Source: Ulota crispa
Taxonomy: Eukaryota > Streptophyta > Bryopsida > Orthotrichales > Orthotrichaceae
Direction of reading: 5' to 3'
NCBI GenBank assembly: GCA_963920765.1
Contig: OY987250.1
Coordinates: 10,718,409 to 10,782,408 of the forward strand
DNA: 64,000 nt
Every line of letters begins with the position of its first letter. Position 1 is the stretch's first letter. The position numbers and the translations under genes are program-made. The notes under the pieces are model-generated. The model searched no databases. It was given only the letters and a program-made list of their open reading frames with translations, and was not told the DNA's origin. Below, piece by piece: positions 25,071 to 38,071 of this stretch.

Positions 25071-25341
25071 TAAGGTAGGAAGCTCTAATTGCGTTTGGAC
25101 TCTTATTGCATTCACAGTTTAGGAACAAGTGACATGTTCCTTCAAATATCTATTATTGTTTTTGATGAGTTAGGTAAGCTTAGCAAGTTAGAATGAGTTA
25201 GATAGGCTTAGCAAGTTAGGTTAACTTGCTAAGCCTACCTAACTCATCAATAATAGTAATATATATTTGAAAGAACATGTCACTTGTTCCTAGACTGTGA
25301 ATGCAATTAGAGCTCACATGCAATTAGAGCCTCCTACCTTA
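25071..25341. mobile_element. Foldback element, 271 bp
   Basis: Arms taaggtaggaagctctaatt and aattagagcctcctacctta, with further mirrored blocks gaacaagtgacatgttcctt and tgaaagaacatgtcacttgt, and a centre built from taagcttagcaagtta and its complement. No coding potential. Confidence 0.8.
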
Positions 25342-25353
25342 GTTCTAGACTAT

Positions 25354-25730
25354 GGAACAGTTTACAAAGCTTTCCACGTCCCATCTGTGTAGGTCTCACT
25401 TCTACATGAAATCTTACCTTTGTTGAGTTGTTAATGATAAAAAAGAATACTAATGAAAGTCATGTATATTTTATGCAAAATGTTGGTGGAAAATTGGGGT
25501 TTAGAAGTTGGGTTTAGAGCAAAATAGTTGACACAAACCTTGAGTGAAGTCCCATCTTTTTTAGTGCTAGTTTTAAAAAAATGTTGCTATGTAAACAAAA
25601 TACAATGAACCAGGTCATGGAACTTGGAGATAGTGTGAAGTAACAAATTTCAACTTTTGACTCCACACCAATTGGATTCTTAAATTTTAAAGGGACATAG
25701 GACGTGGAACATAGTGTGTAGTGCCCCTAA
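25354..25730. mobile_element. MITE, GTTCCACGTCC family, short copy
   Basis: Left part ctttccacgtcccatct and right part gggacataggacgtggaaca with gtgcccctaa at the end. Its interior aligns with both flanks of the longer copy at 29,031-31,195. Confidence 0.6.
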
Positions 25731-25764
25731 ATTAAGGTGTTTGAATCCAACTATGAACTCAAAA

Positions 25765-25933
25765 CACTAGTAGAAAAAACAAGAATAAACAACTGCACAT
25801 GACTAGTTCACAACAATTGCACAACAATTGCACAATAACTTGCACAACTACAAAATGATTCATTTTATAATTATCCTATTGTTGTGCAATTGTTGTGCAC
25901 TAATCGTGTGCAATTGTTTATCCCTTTCCAGTG
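25765..25933. mobile_element. CACTA-type MITE, 169 bp, AAA duplication
   Basis: Starts CACTAGTAGAAA and ends TTTCCAGTG, flanked on both sides by AAA. The interior is largely self-complementary (ttgcacaacaattgcac and gtgcaattgttgtgc). Three-base target duplications are typical of CACTA/EnSpm elements. Confidence 0.72.
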
Positions 25934-26048
25934 AAATTCCCTAATTCAACCTCTTGATGATAAAAATATAAACTCTTACATTTTTGACATGTGAAAAGCT
26001 AAAGTCTACCACTACAAATACAAATGGCATGCCGTTTGATCCTAGCCG

Positions 26049-26581
26049 TTGGTAGAAATCTCACCAGAAGTCATGCAACTTTACTCACAATGTAGAGAAG
26101 GGAGGTTTGGGAGCCAATGGGTGTATTGGCAAATAACATAATTCTAGTGACGCGATTTCTATAACAAATGAAGAAGAATCGTATGTGGAAGCGGCCCATT
26201 TATTCCATTCCCTCTATTTTGAAATGAGTAAATGAATTATGTAATTTCTAAAAGTCAATGCTAATTTTGAGGAAAAAAGCTAATGAATTTTGTGTTACAT
26301 TAGTGCCTTGCTAAGATGAACCTTTTTAAGAAAAAATATTTGGCTAAGATGAAGTAAATGACCGTTCTTGGTGGTTGGGGAGCTACAAAAGATCTTTTAA
26401 TTACAATGAATGTTTTCCTTATATGAAATGAATTTGTTGTCCGAATACTTTCATCATATCAAGGCACTATTGTAATAGGTTTTGTACAACAAAAGAAGTA
26501 AAAAAAGGCGCCATTTTCAATTCCCTTGGGTTGGTGTAGCTTGTGTAAAGCCAAATTTTAGTAATTTAGTTGTACCAAGGT
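26049..26581. other. Intergenic DNA, no gene seen
   Basis: AT-rich, with no recognisable frame or repeat end. Confidence 0.4.
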
Positions 26582-27286
26582 AGAGCCGCCCATTCCCAAT
26601 CGGGGTTCTATTCCCAAATGCTAGGATGTGCTAGCTTCCAACTAGGGTGTGATGGTATCCAACTAGCCTATTTTCAAGCCTTGAAATGCATATTTTTTCC
26701 CTTTCAAGATTAAGACAAATGAGGTCATGACATGCAGGGTTTAATTTTTGTTTTTGGCGAGGTAGAGCGACCCGCACCCTAGAATGCAGGCAGGTAGGGA
26801 AATTTTAGCTAAAATTGGAACAAATTAATGATCTACAGACGTTCATCCAAAAAACTGCTAATATAAGATACTTTCATCCAAAATCTGGCAAATTGGATCC
26901 TTCTCCAGGAAGAATCTGGCAATTTCATCCAACTTTTCACACGCAAATCTTAGTCTAGCGATAGCCACCTAAAATTTGAGGTAAGACTTAGGCAAAAATT
27001 TGCCAACTTATTAAACGCTAATGACATGTGTCTCAAAAAAAAGTAGGAAGTAGTGAGCAAGAAGTAGTTTGGCTATGATTGGGGTCAGGAGAGTCTAGTG
27101 ATTGTGTATGGGTTGCAAACACTTTATGCACTTCAAATTTTTTATATAATTCAATTTTGCATGAAAATTTTTGAAAAAATTGTGTCGCAATATTTTGTAT
27201 GAAGCCACCAAAGAAAAGTTTGCATTGTATTGTTGCTCTAAAGTGCTATATTGTAGGAGCTTAAATGATTGGGAATGGATGGTTCT
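26582..27286. mobile_element. MITE with CCATTCCCAATC-type ends, 705 bp
   Basis: Left end agagccgcccattcccaatc; right end inverted, gattgggaatggatggttct. The ends resemble those of the 131-bp element at 13,124-13,254 (aggaccacccattcccgag). No coding potential. Confidence 0.6.
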
Positions 27287-27420
27287 TCCTTATGTGCTTT
27301 CATTTTGAAAAAGAGACAAAGAAAGTAACTGGAGGAAACCACCAATAAGTGCTACCTCTAGAAAAGGCCAAATTGGAACAAGAAGGGCAACTTCCTTTGA
27401 AAATATACACTAATTCCACC

Positions 27421-27807
27421 TTAGAGCATCTCCTGCCACTCGCCAAATGAAGCCCATATAAATTAGGTTTGGAATTTGGAGGGAATGGGAGCAACAAGTA
27501 AAGCAATAGGGCGTGATTTTCTCATGCAGCCCAAAAAGTTTCAGGGCCTACATTTGTGTTACAATGAATCGCACGTGTACATCTGGCTGCACATTGCGAA
27601 CAGTGTATGAACAGTCCATGAATATTGCTTGACATGGATTGAGAAGGGGGCTTGGAGAAACCTCAAATTTGATGTGAAAGTGGCTAAATTTGAACGGACC
27701 TGCTCCTGCACATTGATGAGTACAATGCTATTGGAGATTCAATTTGCAGAAGCCGTCACAGGTAGAACACAAAGGGCTCATTTGTTAAGTGGCAGGAGAT
27801 GCTATTA
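27421..27807. mobile_element. MITE of the GAGCATCTCC-type family, 387 bp
   Basis: Left end ttagagcatctcctgccact; right end inverted, agtggcaggagatgctatta. No coding potential. Confidence 0.68.
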
Positions 27808-27869
27808 GTTTGTTGATTGAGCAAAAAAACTTGCATGAGAGCAATAATAAAAGCAAACTATTCCCTTTA

Positions 27870-28751
27870 TTTCCTTGTTTTTGGAGAATGAGTAGAAAGG
27901 TAGGAAAAAGTACATTTTTTGAGAATCCAACTGTAGGATCTTGCCCTAGTCTATGGAAGGTACTTGTGGGATAAAAAATTGGTCACTTCAGATGGTGAGA
28001 AGTGAGATATCAACATTTGTAGTGAAGAAAACAAGTTTTTTTGTTGTCCAAAATTTCAAAAGCCTTTGACCACTCTTATAGCAAAAAAATTGCTCTTCAC
28101 AAAGTTGAGGTTTGTTTTGTCCATGTATAAGACCAAGTTAGGTATGAGTGGGGGAATTTTCAAATGAATTGGGGATGTACAACATACTTCAACAAATCTT
28201 TGAAAGCCGAAAGGTCCTGAAATTTGCAAGTACACTAGGCAAAAATTGGAGGATTTATGTAAAATTTAGAAATGTGAAATACATTAATCCAAACAATATA
28301 AAGCATGGGCTTTGAGCTCACTATAATTTGGAAAATCAATTAATTAAAGAAAAGATACATAAACCTCTTAAAAAATGAAAGCACCAAATTTTACAAGGGG
28401 CAAAAGGAATGGAGTGTTGAAAGTCCCCCAAGAGGGGCTCATTCTACTCCACTCCCCTTTGCCCAAGTATCCACACCTTGTGCCCAAAAGGGCTAACCCT
28501 CTTTAGAGTAAACACCCACTTACAAAGGAGAGACCTTGCTCAAATTGCCCCTCCTTCTCTAGTTTTGATAAACTCTTGCATAACTTCTTCAATAAATGTT
28601 GGAATGAAAAAAACTCTAAATGCTCTCATAGATCTTTGAATTTTCTATCTTCAATAAAAGTTTTAGAAAAACACACAAAATAATTTGGTTATAGATACAT
28701 GCCCAAAATCCCATTTGTGAAATGAGGGGACAATAGTCCTTTAGAGATTAG
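27870..28751 (+). mobile_element. Family A piggyBac-like element, left end lost
   Basis: From about 27,880 the sequence (ccaactgtaggatcttgccc, gttgaggtttgttttgtcca) follows family A, and it ends gacaatagtcctttagagat before TTAG, a decayed TTAA. The left TTAA end could not be found. Confidence 0.65.
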
Positions 28752-29030
28752 TTATCAAGAGGTCTCCCATTGCTTTGCTTAGTTTATAGTTATAAGCCGA
28801 GCTAGTCCCTAATTATGTAGGTAACAGATATTTAGTTAAATATGACACCTACATTACTAGTCCATTTTTAGACCAATGTAGTTCACTAAATGGCTTAGAA
28901 AATGGACGTACCTAGATGAAAACTTGTTGCTCAATCCAATTATTACTTGTTACCATGTCACAATGAACAACTTCACAAATATAAGAGGGTTCTAAACTAC
29001 CTTCAATGAGACTCCTACAAATTCAGATAT
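28752..29030. other. Intergenic DNA, no gene seen
   Basis: Short AT-rich spacer between two elements. Confidence 0.4.
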
Positions 29031-29339
29031 TTAGGGGCGGCTTACACTATGTTCCACGTCCCATTTATGGTAGTCGAATAGCGAAGCCAGATCCCATCTT
29101 TGTTAGGTTACTGAGAACAAAAAATAGTGCTAAAGAAAGTTATGAATATTTTATATAAAATATTGGTGGACTTGGGTTGAAAGTTGGGTCTAGCAAAATG
29201 GTTGACCCAAATTTGGAGTGACGTCCTACCTTTTTTGACACCAAATTTTTTGTAGTCATAGATTCTATAGCTCTGAACTTTTAAAATGCTAAACTTTGTC
29301 TATTTTTATTTTTTCTCTAGTAGTATCAGCATTTAAGGG

Positions 29340-30670
29340 TTAATTGTAAGGTTTCAAAGATACAAAAGGGCTAAGTAGTAAATCTATAATAGTAGTATGT
29401 AAGGCCAGCTGAAAAGTAGTTATATAACCGCAATAGCAAAGGGGTAGAAAAAGGAAATCTATTGAAGCAATCAATTGCAGTGGAGGAGAGCTCTTGCCGT
29501 GTGGAGTTAGTAAGAGAATGCAATAGTATTTTCCATGTAATTGTGTGAAGCAGTTGAATGCCAATTAATAGTTTTCTGAAGTGTGTGTGTGATTGTCTAT
29601 TATTTGGTATTGTGTTTGGAATTGTTTTACTGTGAATGTGTATGTGAGTCAATTGAATTATTGAATGTGTGTATCCATGGTTGTTGGATTGATTTGATGT
29701 GTGAGGATTTGATTGAAATTAATTCTAGATTGTTTATGTTTATGGCTATTGGAATACTGTGAGTGTTGGAAAATAGAATTGAATCCAATTGTGAGTTAGG
29801 GTTGAGAGATTGAGAATTATTGGAGTTCTATGAGTGTTTACAGATGGAGAGAGAAATCAATTGTGAGAATTAAGAGTATGTGTGTTTGGTTTTTATTGAT
29901 TGATTGTGATCTATGAGTGTGTAAGCCAATTGGAATTTGGAATAGGAATTGAATCTATGGCTATTTGAATTTATGGAATGCTTTGAATAGTAAATGCTTG
30001 ATTTGATTGATGTTTGATCATTGAGAGCTATTGTGAGGCTTGGATTGAATTTATAGAATTGGGCTTGGAAGTTTAAATGAATTTGATAGTATCTGGTTCA
30101 GAGAGTAAGAAAGAATAAATCAATAGTAGATTAAAAGTAATCCTGACTGATTTGCAATGATTTGAATGAGGGCCAAATAAGCTGATTGAGTGTAATAATC
30201 AATAGGAGAGAATGTTGATTAAAATCTGAATAGAATCTATGGATAGCGAGAGAGAGAAAGTATTAATTTAAGAGAATTTTGTATTGATAGAGTATGCTGT
30301 GAGAGCTTATGTTTAATTCCATAGGATTTTGAGATAATATTGTGAGAATTTCAATAGCCAACCATGACTAGGTTATGACTGTATCCATAGAGAGTGATTA
30401 ACGAAGCCACAAGGGCTGATTTGTATCGAGTGATTGTTTGAATATGGATTTCTATGGGATGAGAGCGTCCATGTCAATAGAGAGATTATTCCAAGTGGAT
30501 TAGAATGAGAGCTCTATAGTTATAGAATTCTAGAGAGGAATTGTGAGTTATGCTTTGGGAAGCAAAAGAAAAGGAGATCATTATGGAGATCAAATTAAAG
30601 AAAGAAATGAAGACAATGGAGCAAGCTAGATTGGAAATGGAATGAAAGCTAAAGTTAGAGAAAGAAAACA
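29340..30670. other. C-poor, G/A/T-rich unassigned segment
   Basis: Over about 1.1 kb the plus strand has very few C but many G (runs such as gatttgatgtgtgaggattt). No open frame of note. A stretch with ttatataaccgcaatag at 29,421-29,437 looks like a TATA box. It could be the leader of a degraded element or internal sequence of the surrounding transposon; I cannot tell which. Confidence 0.35.
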
Positions 30671-30961
30671 AGATAATTGTTGATAAGTTCTTCTTTCTCT
30701 TTAATTATAATAGAATTAATGTCATCCATTGAAAGGGTTAAGGCATAGATTCTTTTTAAACTTTCTATTGTGCATTCTTTGGGATTTCCAAAAGAACTTA
30801 GAAATTATAATAGGAATCTTTCCTCCCCACGAACAAACTCTAACTATGGATTTTATAATTCTTTATTGAGTGTAAAAATCTATCTACAATTTTCAAAAGT
30901 TTTGTCATGTAAACAGCTAGGACATGGGACTTGGGATGTAGTGTGAAGCATCAAGTTCCAA

Positions 30962-31115
30962 CACTAGAAGAAAACTTTCTTGAAGTCAACATAAACTACA
31001 TGATGTTGTCTTGCTTTCAATGCAAAAATTTGTGTTGTTCAATGCAAATTTCTATGTTAGATACAAGAAAACATCATGTATTTTATCTTGATTTCAAGAG
31101 AGTTATCTTCTAGTG
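30962..31115. mobile_element. CACTA-type MITE, 154 bp, CAA duplication
   Basis: Starts CACTAGAAGAAAAC and ends GTTATCTTCTAGTG, flanked on both sides by CAA. It interrupts the GTTCCACGTCC-family element. Confidence 0.8.
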
Positions 31116-31350
31116 CAACTTTTGGCTCTACACCAATTAGATTCACAAATTTCAGTGGGACTTGGGACATGGAACTTAGTATGAACTACCTCTTAATTGT
31201 CAACTTTGAGATTTAATAATCTATTTGTGTATTAAGACGTGAAACAACATTAATGTAAAAAAGAACTAAATATTGTTTGAACAAAATCCTTTGCATTTTT
31301 GGTTGCCCTTATACTTGTGAATAGTAATGTTAAAAATTGTGGAGTTACAT

Positions 31351-31851
31351 TGTCGAGTAGAAAAGAACGTGCTTTGGAAACATTTGGGGTATCTGACTGC
31401 AATTGTCTCAGTGAATCAAACAAGAAACAATATGCATACAATCACTATCAAAGTAACTCTCCAAGATGATTAAAACATAAGAGAACAAATCACATGAAAA
31501 TATGAATCAAGGTATATGAAAACATACTGTGGTTTCAATGAACAACCTCTTTCAAGTAGGATTTCAAATATATATTATAGAAAGAAAAAATAAAAATAGA
31601 AGGTCCTCCTCTACCAAAATTATACTCAAAGTCCTTCTAAACCATTGGTTTACAAATCCCTTTTAGAATATACTTTAAGAAACTCCAATTAACTAACATT
31701 TCTAAAATGATGTTGCCTCATTAAAACCTTATCTAGGAAAACCTTACTAATCAATGACAAAACTGCAAATAAAGGAAAAAAAGTACAACACTTTATATAT
31801 ACTATAGACTAACAATTTTATTTGTTTTTAATATATGCCGTGATTTACATC
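31351..31851 (-). repeat. LTR (downstream copy of the Ty3/gypsy element)
   Basis: Direct repeat of 38,072-38,580. A purine-rich tract (ggaaggggcgaatg on the minus strand) borders it internally, as expected of a polypurine tract. Confidence 0.85.
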
Positions 31852-34800
31852 TTGACATTCGCCCCTTCCAAACCTGCATATCCTCCGGTATGTGCCAAGT
31901 TCAATTATCTTTACCACCTTGATTGTCTTCAACCACACCTTTCATGCCTTCATCATTTTCTTCAGCTGCTTGACCATTATCTATACTTTCTAGATAAAAA
32001 ATTCTTTCAAAGTCTTCAAGATGAAATGATTTATTCCGTCAAAAAACTTTAATCTGCTCTCCAGCTACAAACACGTGTAGAGAAGTCCCATCCAATTCTC
32101 GAAGTGAATAAGTGCCATTGATGTGCACTTTGATTACTACATAAAGTCTATACCACCTTTTTGCAAATTTGTGTACTGTACTGTATTGATGTTCCAATGT
32201 GCTATCAAATACAATGATCCAATCACCTTTTTTAGTCAATTTTATCTTCAATCAATGCGACTTGTCAAATCGCTTTTTGTTGATGAGTCTAGCAGCTTTC
32301 ATCTTCTCCAATGCAATATCAACGTTCTTTAGCAACCTTCCAAGTTGTTGAATACAAAACTCCAATAACCTTTCTCTGCTTATGTCATCCTCCCATGAAA
32401 AAAACACCCGCATAGGAATATTTTCCTCTACTGGTATAATTGATTTTTGACCATACATAAGCTCTACAAACATGAAACCGATAATCGTACTATGTGTGGT
32501 TCTATCAACCCATAAAGCAAATGGCAATAACTTTGGCCACATACTAGGTTTACCTTTACAAGCTTTAATAAGAGCATGAATAACTGGAGGATGTCCTCTC
32601 TCAATCTTACCATTGGTCTTAGAATTGTAAATTGTTGTAAAAATAATTGCATACCATAACGTTAAAATTTTTTTTTGGCATGAATAGCATTTAATTTCCC
32701 TCTGTCCGCTTTCATTTGGCCAATGCTATCATATCAATTGAAAATATCCTCAAGAATAAACTGGTATACATTTTCCATTGCTTTGGTCCTCAAAGCTCTT
32801 TTTTCAATAAAATTAGAAAGTTTCTCTTATGCCAAAACTAGATACTTTATTCTCCACATTGCATTTGGTATAGCAACTAAATCAATTATCCATTGAAAAT
32901 GAATTGCCAAAGGGTTAGTAAGATGTAACTCATCTCTGTGCCGCATTTTTTATTGTAATTGGCACACTATGCAAGAAGCCACAAATTCTTCAGCATCCTT
33001 GTATAACCCTTTCCACCAATACATCTCATTGATTTTTGTGTAAGTGGCCTAAATACGTTTGTGACCAGCCCAAAATATATCATAAAATTCTTCTAAAACT
33101 TTAATCTTGTTTTAAAATTCTCTACCATTCTCAATGATACTTTTTTAGCTCTTTTTGCTTTTTTCCATAGAAATCATTTTCTAAAAAATATCCATATGAT
33201 TGGCGTTTAATGTCCTTAAATGCTTTATTCATCTAGCCTTCATGCTGCTTTAATGTACTCAAATATAGCATAATATCTCTAAACCTTCATTCATATAGTT
33301 TAGATTAAAAAGGCAATACATGAGTAACAGAGCTTTCACCATCGATCCTTGCCATATAACCTCCTTGCAATAAATTTTCAATACTTTCATATCTTATCAT
33401 TTCCTCTTCATTGAAATACCTTACTCTAGATAACATATCAGCAATAAAATTCCTTTTACCTTCAAAATGAAATAAAACTGGATTCAATGATTTAATATAT
33501 GCTATCCCTTGAAGCATTGCAATGTTTGGTGAAAAACAATTTGCTACCATCCCTAGCAAAAGCAAGCAGTTAATCTCTAATACAACATCCACTCTAATCA
33601 AATAATTTTTCTCTGCCTTCAGAGCTGTAAGAGCACTCTATAGCTCTCTCTTCACTTGCAGATATGCCCTTTGATGCTTTTTTAAAATCATTGCTCCAAA
33701 TTGGATAGCAAATCTCCTCCCATTCTCATCATTTTATTTAACAACCCATCCTAAAGCAATTAGACTTGTGTCTACAGTCACTATCACCGGTCTCTTGCAT
33801 TTGTAATTCACTTGCTTAAGAATTGGCGGTAACTCCAAAATCTTCTTGAACTCTTCCATAGCCAAATTTTGCTTATTTTCCCAGATAAATTTCCCCCCCT
33901 TACGTAATAATTTGTATAGAGGCTCTGATACATTATCAAAATGAGGAATCCATATGAGATAAAAGATACCAGCTCCAAAAAAACCTCCTTATTTTACTAA
34001 TATTGTTACAAGCTTTCATCCGCCCAATTGCATTAACCTTTTTAGAATTAGATTTCCTTCCATAAGAACCACATAAATGTCCAATCACCAAAATTTTATT
34101 CACCCAAATTTTGATATATCAATTGAAAAAGTCAAACTTACCTCTTCAAGTTTGCTCAAGATTTTATCCATATTACTAATGTGGTTGCTTACAAATGCTT
34201 GGCAACCATCACTTTGAAGGATCAAATCTCTTATTTTCTCCTTGCAACCTTTCATTGGAATATCATCTACAAAAGATATAGTCTTCTCAGGCACAAAATC
34301 TTTCAAAATTTAATTTATAGCGTTTTGCATATGTGCCACCAAATTGGTAGTACACTGGGGCAAAGTGCACATTTGCACCAATCCAAGAGAAGTGTTTATG
34401 ATTGTCAAATCCCTGCTTTTGGCAGCTAGTTAGAATTAATCATAACCAGAATACAAATTTTTAATAGAATAAATTGCATGATCAGCAAATGCTTTTGCCA
34501 CTTCATCAACAACTAGACCTGATTTTTTGTTCATAATTGTCACTTTATCGGCAGGTTGCATATCTTGGATGAACCTCAATGCTCCTGATTTCTTTGGCAT
34601 GATGAACTATCAGTTTGAATATAGAGTCATTGAAAGCTCAAATATATCCATGCATGGCTCTTTTTTAAGCAGCTCTACTAACTTTGGAAATAAAGCTCTA
34701 GGCACTGGTATAGGCTTCAAATCTCAAAGTACATAAAGAACTGTAAATATAATCATTGGCACCACAATACTTGGTTGCACACATTCAATTTCATTTGATA

Positions 34801-37800
34801 AAGAAGCAAAAAAAAATTTATGCATTGCAAGCATATGTTGAAATTTCTTTTTTCCAACTCAGTCAAAAATCCACCTCCTCCAATCTTCAAATTCGCTAAA
34901 GCCACTTTAGTAAATTTGTCTCCAATCTTTCTACTCTTCTTCAAATTTGGTTCTTTCTTAGCTTGCTTGATATGATCATTAGTATCAAACGATAGTTGAG
35001 CAATCACTAGCTTCACATTTTTTGCCATAGTCTTGTATTTTGTATAAACCTTAATTTTTGATATCTGTCCATCAACCCTGTAATAACACAACTTTATCAA
35101 CGCTGTGGAAATCTTATGATGCATTGCAGCTGTATGGACATTAATAAAACAATGAATATCCCTATTCATATCCTCATCTTTCTCTAACTCTTGTAAAGTT
35201 TACAAGACATTATTTGGCATACTACTCTTTTCATAAATACCAGAAATGCTCTCCTCTTTTTCTAAAACCTTTAATTTTTTTAGGTTTTTTTCTTCCATTT
35301 TTACTAACCTTCTATCTATATAATTTAGGTCTTTGATATTTTTACAACTCACAAGCCCATTCTTTGTCACACTTAAAAATTCACACTTAGCAGTTGTATA
35401 CGCATTGGGAAATATTTCAACTTCATTGTCAGTGGCATGCGTGAACTCTCGTATCCCACGTGTGCCCATTAAAAATCTGGAAAGTTTAAAAAAGTTGGAA
35501 GAGAAATTTCTTTAAGCTGCAATTAATGCTTTTCATTTTTAGATCTCACAGTCAAAAATTGCACAAATTTTTTTCCATCAATACATCAAATTTGAGCGTA
35601 GTGAGATCCATCATCCAACACTTTAGTCTCTATTTGCGAAGTGGTAATGAAAGGCTGACCTAAAATAACTGGATATGCTCCAGAAAGTGAACAAATTTTT
35701 TTATTCAACTTCCACATTTCTAATCTTTATTGACACCAAAGGACATGCTCTATACAATTGACTTTGTCCGTTGTTAACCGCCCTCATTACAAAGTCATGA
35801 TCCGTATTGATTAGCCACTTGTTCTTTTCATAAATCTTCCAAGATACAATATTGATTTCTAAACCATGGTCCACAATAATTAAATCATATTTGTCTAACC
35901 CACTAACTTTCACCATAGTTTTGATAGTAGCTCTAACCCAATATGGTTGGTGAAAGTCAGACTCAATATCATAAATTTTAATGACAGAATTGTCATACCT
36001 GAAATCAAAGATTTTAATTTCCACTTTTGTTAGATTGTCATCAATCGCCTCAATCTCCAGTTCAATCTTCACCATCTTTACGTTAATAACTTTTTTAACT
36101 GGAACCATCGGATCTTCCATCATGGCAAATACTTTATCAATCTTGATCTCTTCATCTTTGGTTATGTGAGTGTCTAAAACACTCACTTCCACCGACTCCG
36201 TTATCATCCGTCTTTTCCTCTTAATGATGTCAATGATCAACTTATAGAAATTATTTTTAGCTATGCTAAGAACTTCTTGTAAAGTGAATTTGATCTTGGC
36301 ATCCAAAACCCTTTCCTCCAATATTCCCTTCAAATTAGTAAAAATTTTAATGTCTGATTATAGCTTATAGGTAGGAGTTTTCATCTTTAACTTGCTAAAA
36401 TTGATTCTATTAGAATCTATTTTGTTGACACAAGATTGCTACCACTTTTTCCCTAAAAGCGGTGTATCACCAGGATGTATAATACTGGATCATGTGTCCT
36501 TGAACGTGTCATAACTTTATGCTTCAATTTCTTTGCATTATCTTTTTTTGCTTGAGGTTTTTTTATTTTTTATGATGGCTCTTTAATATCTTCAATCTCT
36601 ATCCTTCTATGTTTCTTTTCAACTAAAGCCTCATAGTAACTAATGTTTGTTTGACCTTTCTCTAATAATGTTTGTTTGACCTTTCTCTAAAAAAGTTTTG
36701 ATGCTCATTATACCAACTGAATCTTTCCACCTAGTTACACTCCTGATGACTTTTGCTCCTCGCTTCATTAATGTCAATAGTTGAATAGGTGAGGCACTAA
36801 TCGAATGCTGTTTCACCTCAATATGATATGTTTTGGCTTTCCGCACATGTATAAAGTTAGAACGTCACATTTTTTCCTCCATAAGTTTTTTCATCCCTCC
36901 TTTGCCATAGTTAGTATTTATTGGCAACTTTGTGAACGCATCATGAAGCTTGTTGTTAATAAACTCAACATTCTTATCTTTCAAAGCTTTGGTAAAATCC
37001 GCACAATCTCAAAAACAATGTCTACCATCTTGTTCACCCTTATTACACCACATATATTTCCATGAAAATGATCTTCTTCCATCAAATAATTGTGAAGAGC
37101 CAAATACCTTAGATTTTAGTAATTCAATCATCTCCACCTTCAGTTCTTTGAAACTTTTGATGAATTCATTAATATTGTTCCTTTTATTTGCCTTGGTAGT
37201 CTTTAAGATGGATCCTACAACTGTAGAAGATGAAAGAGCAAATGAAACTTTGGAACTTCTTGAAGATTGAACTTGCTCAGTATTCACTTTCGCTCTACTT
37301 CCTCTTAACTTTGCACATTGTTGCTTGGCCAATAAAGTCACGGTTTCTTCCATCCTCCTCCAATTGTTGGTAAATCTTTTTCTGTATTGCGATATCCAAA
37401 TAGCAAAAAAAATTTATCCTCTAATGCAGCATCAACTACTTGAAAAAAGAACTTTGCCTTCTTGGTATATAACATGAGCTTCTCTGTCATGGGTAACTGA
37501 ACAAACTTCTTCTCGAAGTCTTTGAGCAACTCATAAGCATCCATATTGTCTCTTAGCTGCTACTCTACCCACTCAAAAAAAGCCCTTTTAGTTATCCTCT
37601 CCGCATCATTATCAAAATATTTGTCTTATAATTATTCAGCAAAAGCAGTCTAGGTATGAACCCCTCTGCGGATCTCTCTCACTTGATTACAAATATTGGA
37701 TTTGACTGCTATGTTGAAAGTTGTCATCATTTCATTTTCATCGATTTAATGTACCTCCATCTTACAAACATAAAACCGCAAGAACTTGGATATATTCTTG

Positions 37801-38071
37801 CCGTCAATCCTTCTGCTTTTTGCAACAATCGCCTTCAACGCTTTAGTGGCTATTTGTTCACCTTTGTTTGCACGATGCTGCTCCATAAATGGAGCCAAAG
37901 CCCCTAGAAGGTCCTCCATAGGCACTTGAGCTCCACTCCCACCTCTTACATTAGCGCCAAGAATTTCTTCAGGCACCTCAGAACCACTAGCACCGCTGGC
38001 ACTCTCTTTATTGTCTCCCATATTACCAACTTCAACAAATGCCTCAAAGCTCTCTCAGTGGAAGCACCAAA

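Larger units (their letters stand above)
24940..26048. mobile_element. MITE family Y, copy 2, containing three other elements
   Basis: Left end gggttgggggttaaatgaca; right end inverted, ggcatgccgtttgatcctag, at about 26,030. Between the ends lie a foldback (25,071-25,341), a deleted copy of the GTTCCACGTCC family (25,354-25,730) and a CACTA-type MITE (25,765-25,933). Confidence 0.5.
29031..31195. mobile_element. Long copy of the GTTCCACGTCC element family
   Basis: Left end ttaggggcggcttacactat then gttccacgtcccat; right end gggacatggaacttagtatg then acctctta. Flanks of about 240 and 290 bp align with the short copy at 25,354-25,730. Between them lies about 1.6 kb (29,265-30,890) absent from the short copy. 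A CACTA-type MITE sits at 30,962-31,115. No transposase recognised. Confidence 0.6.

Noticed and set aside
29333-29342. Isolated TTAA-type right end (taagggttaa)
   Set aside because: No matching left end found; not enough to call an element.
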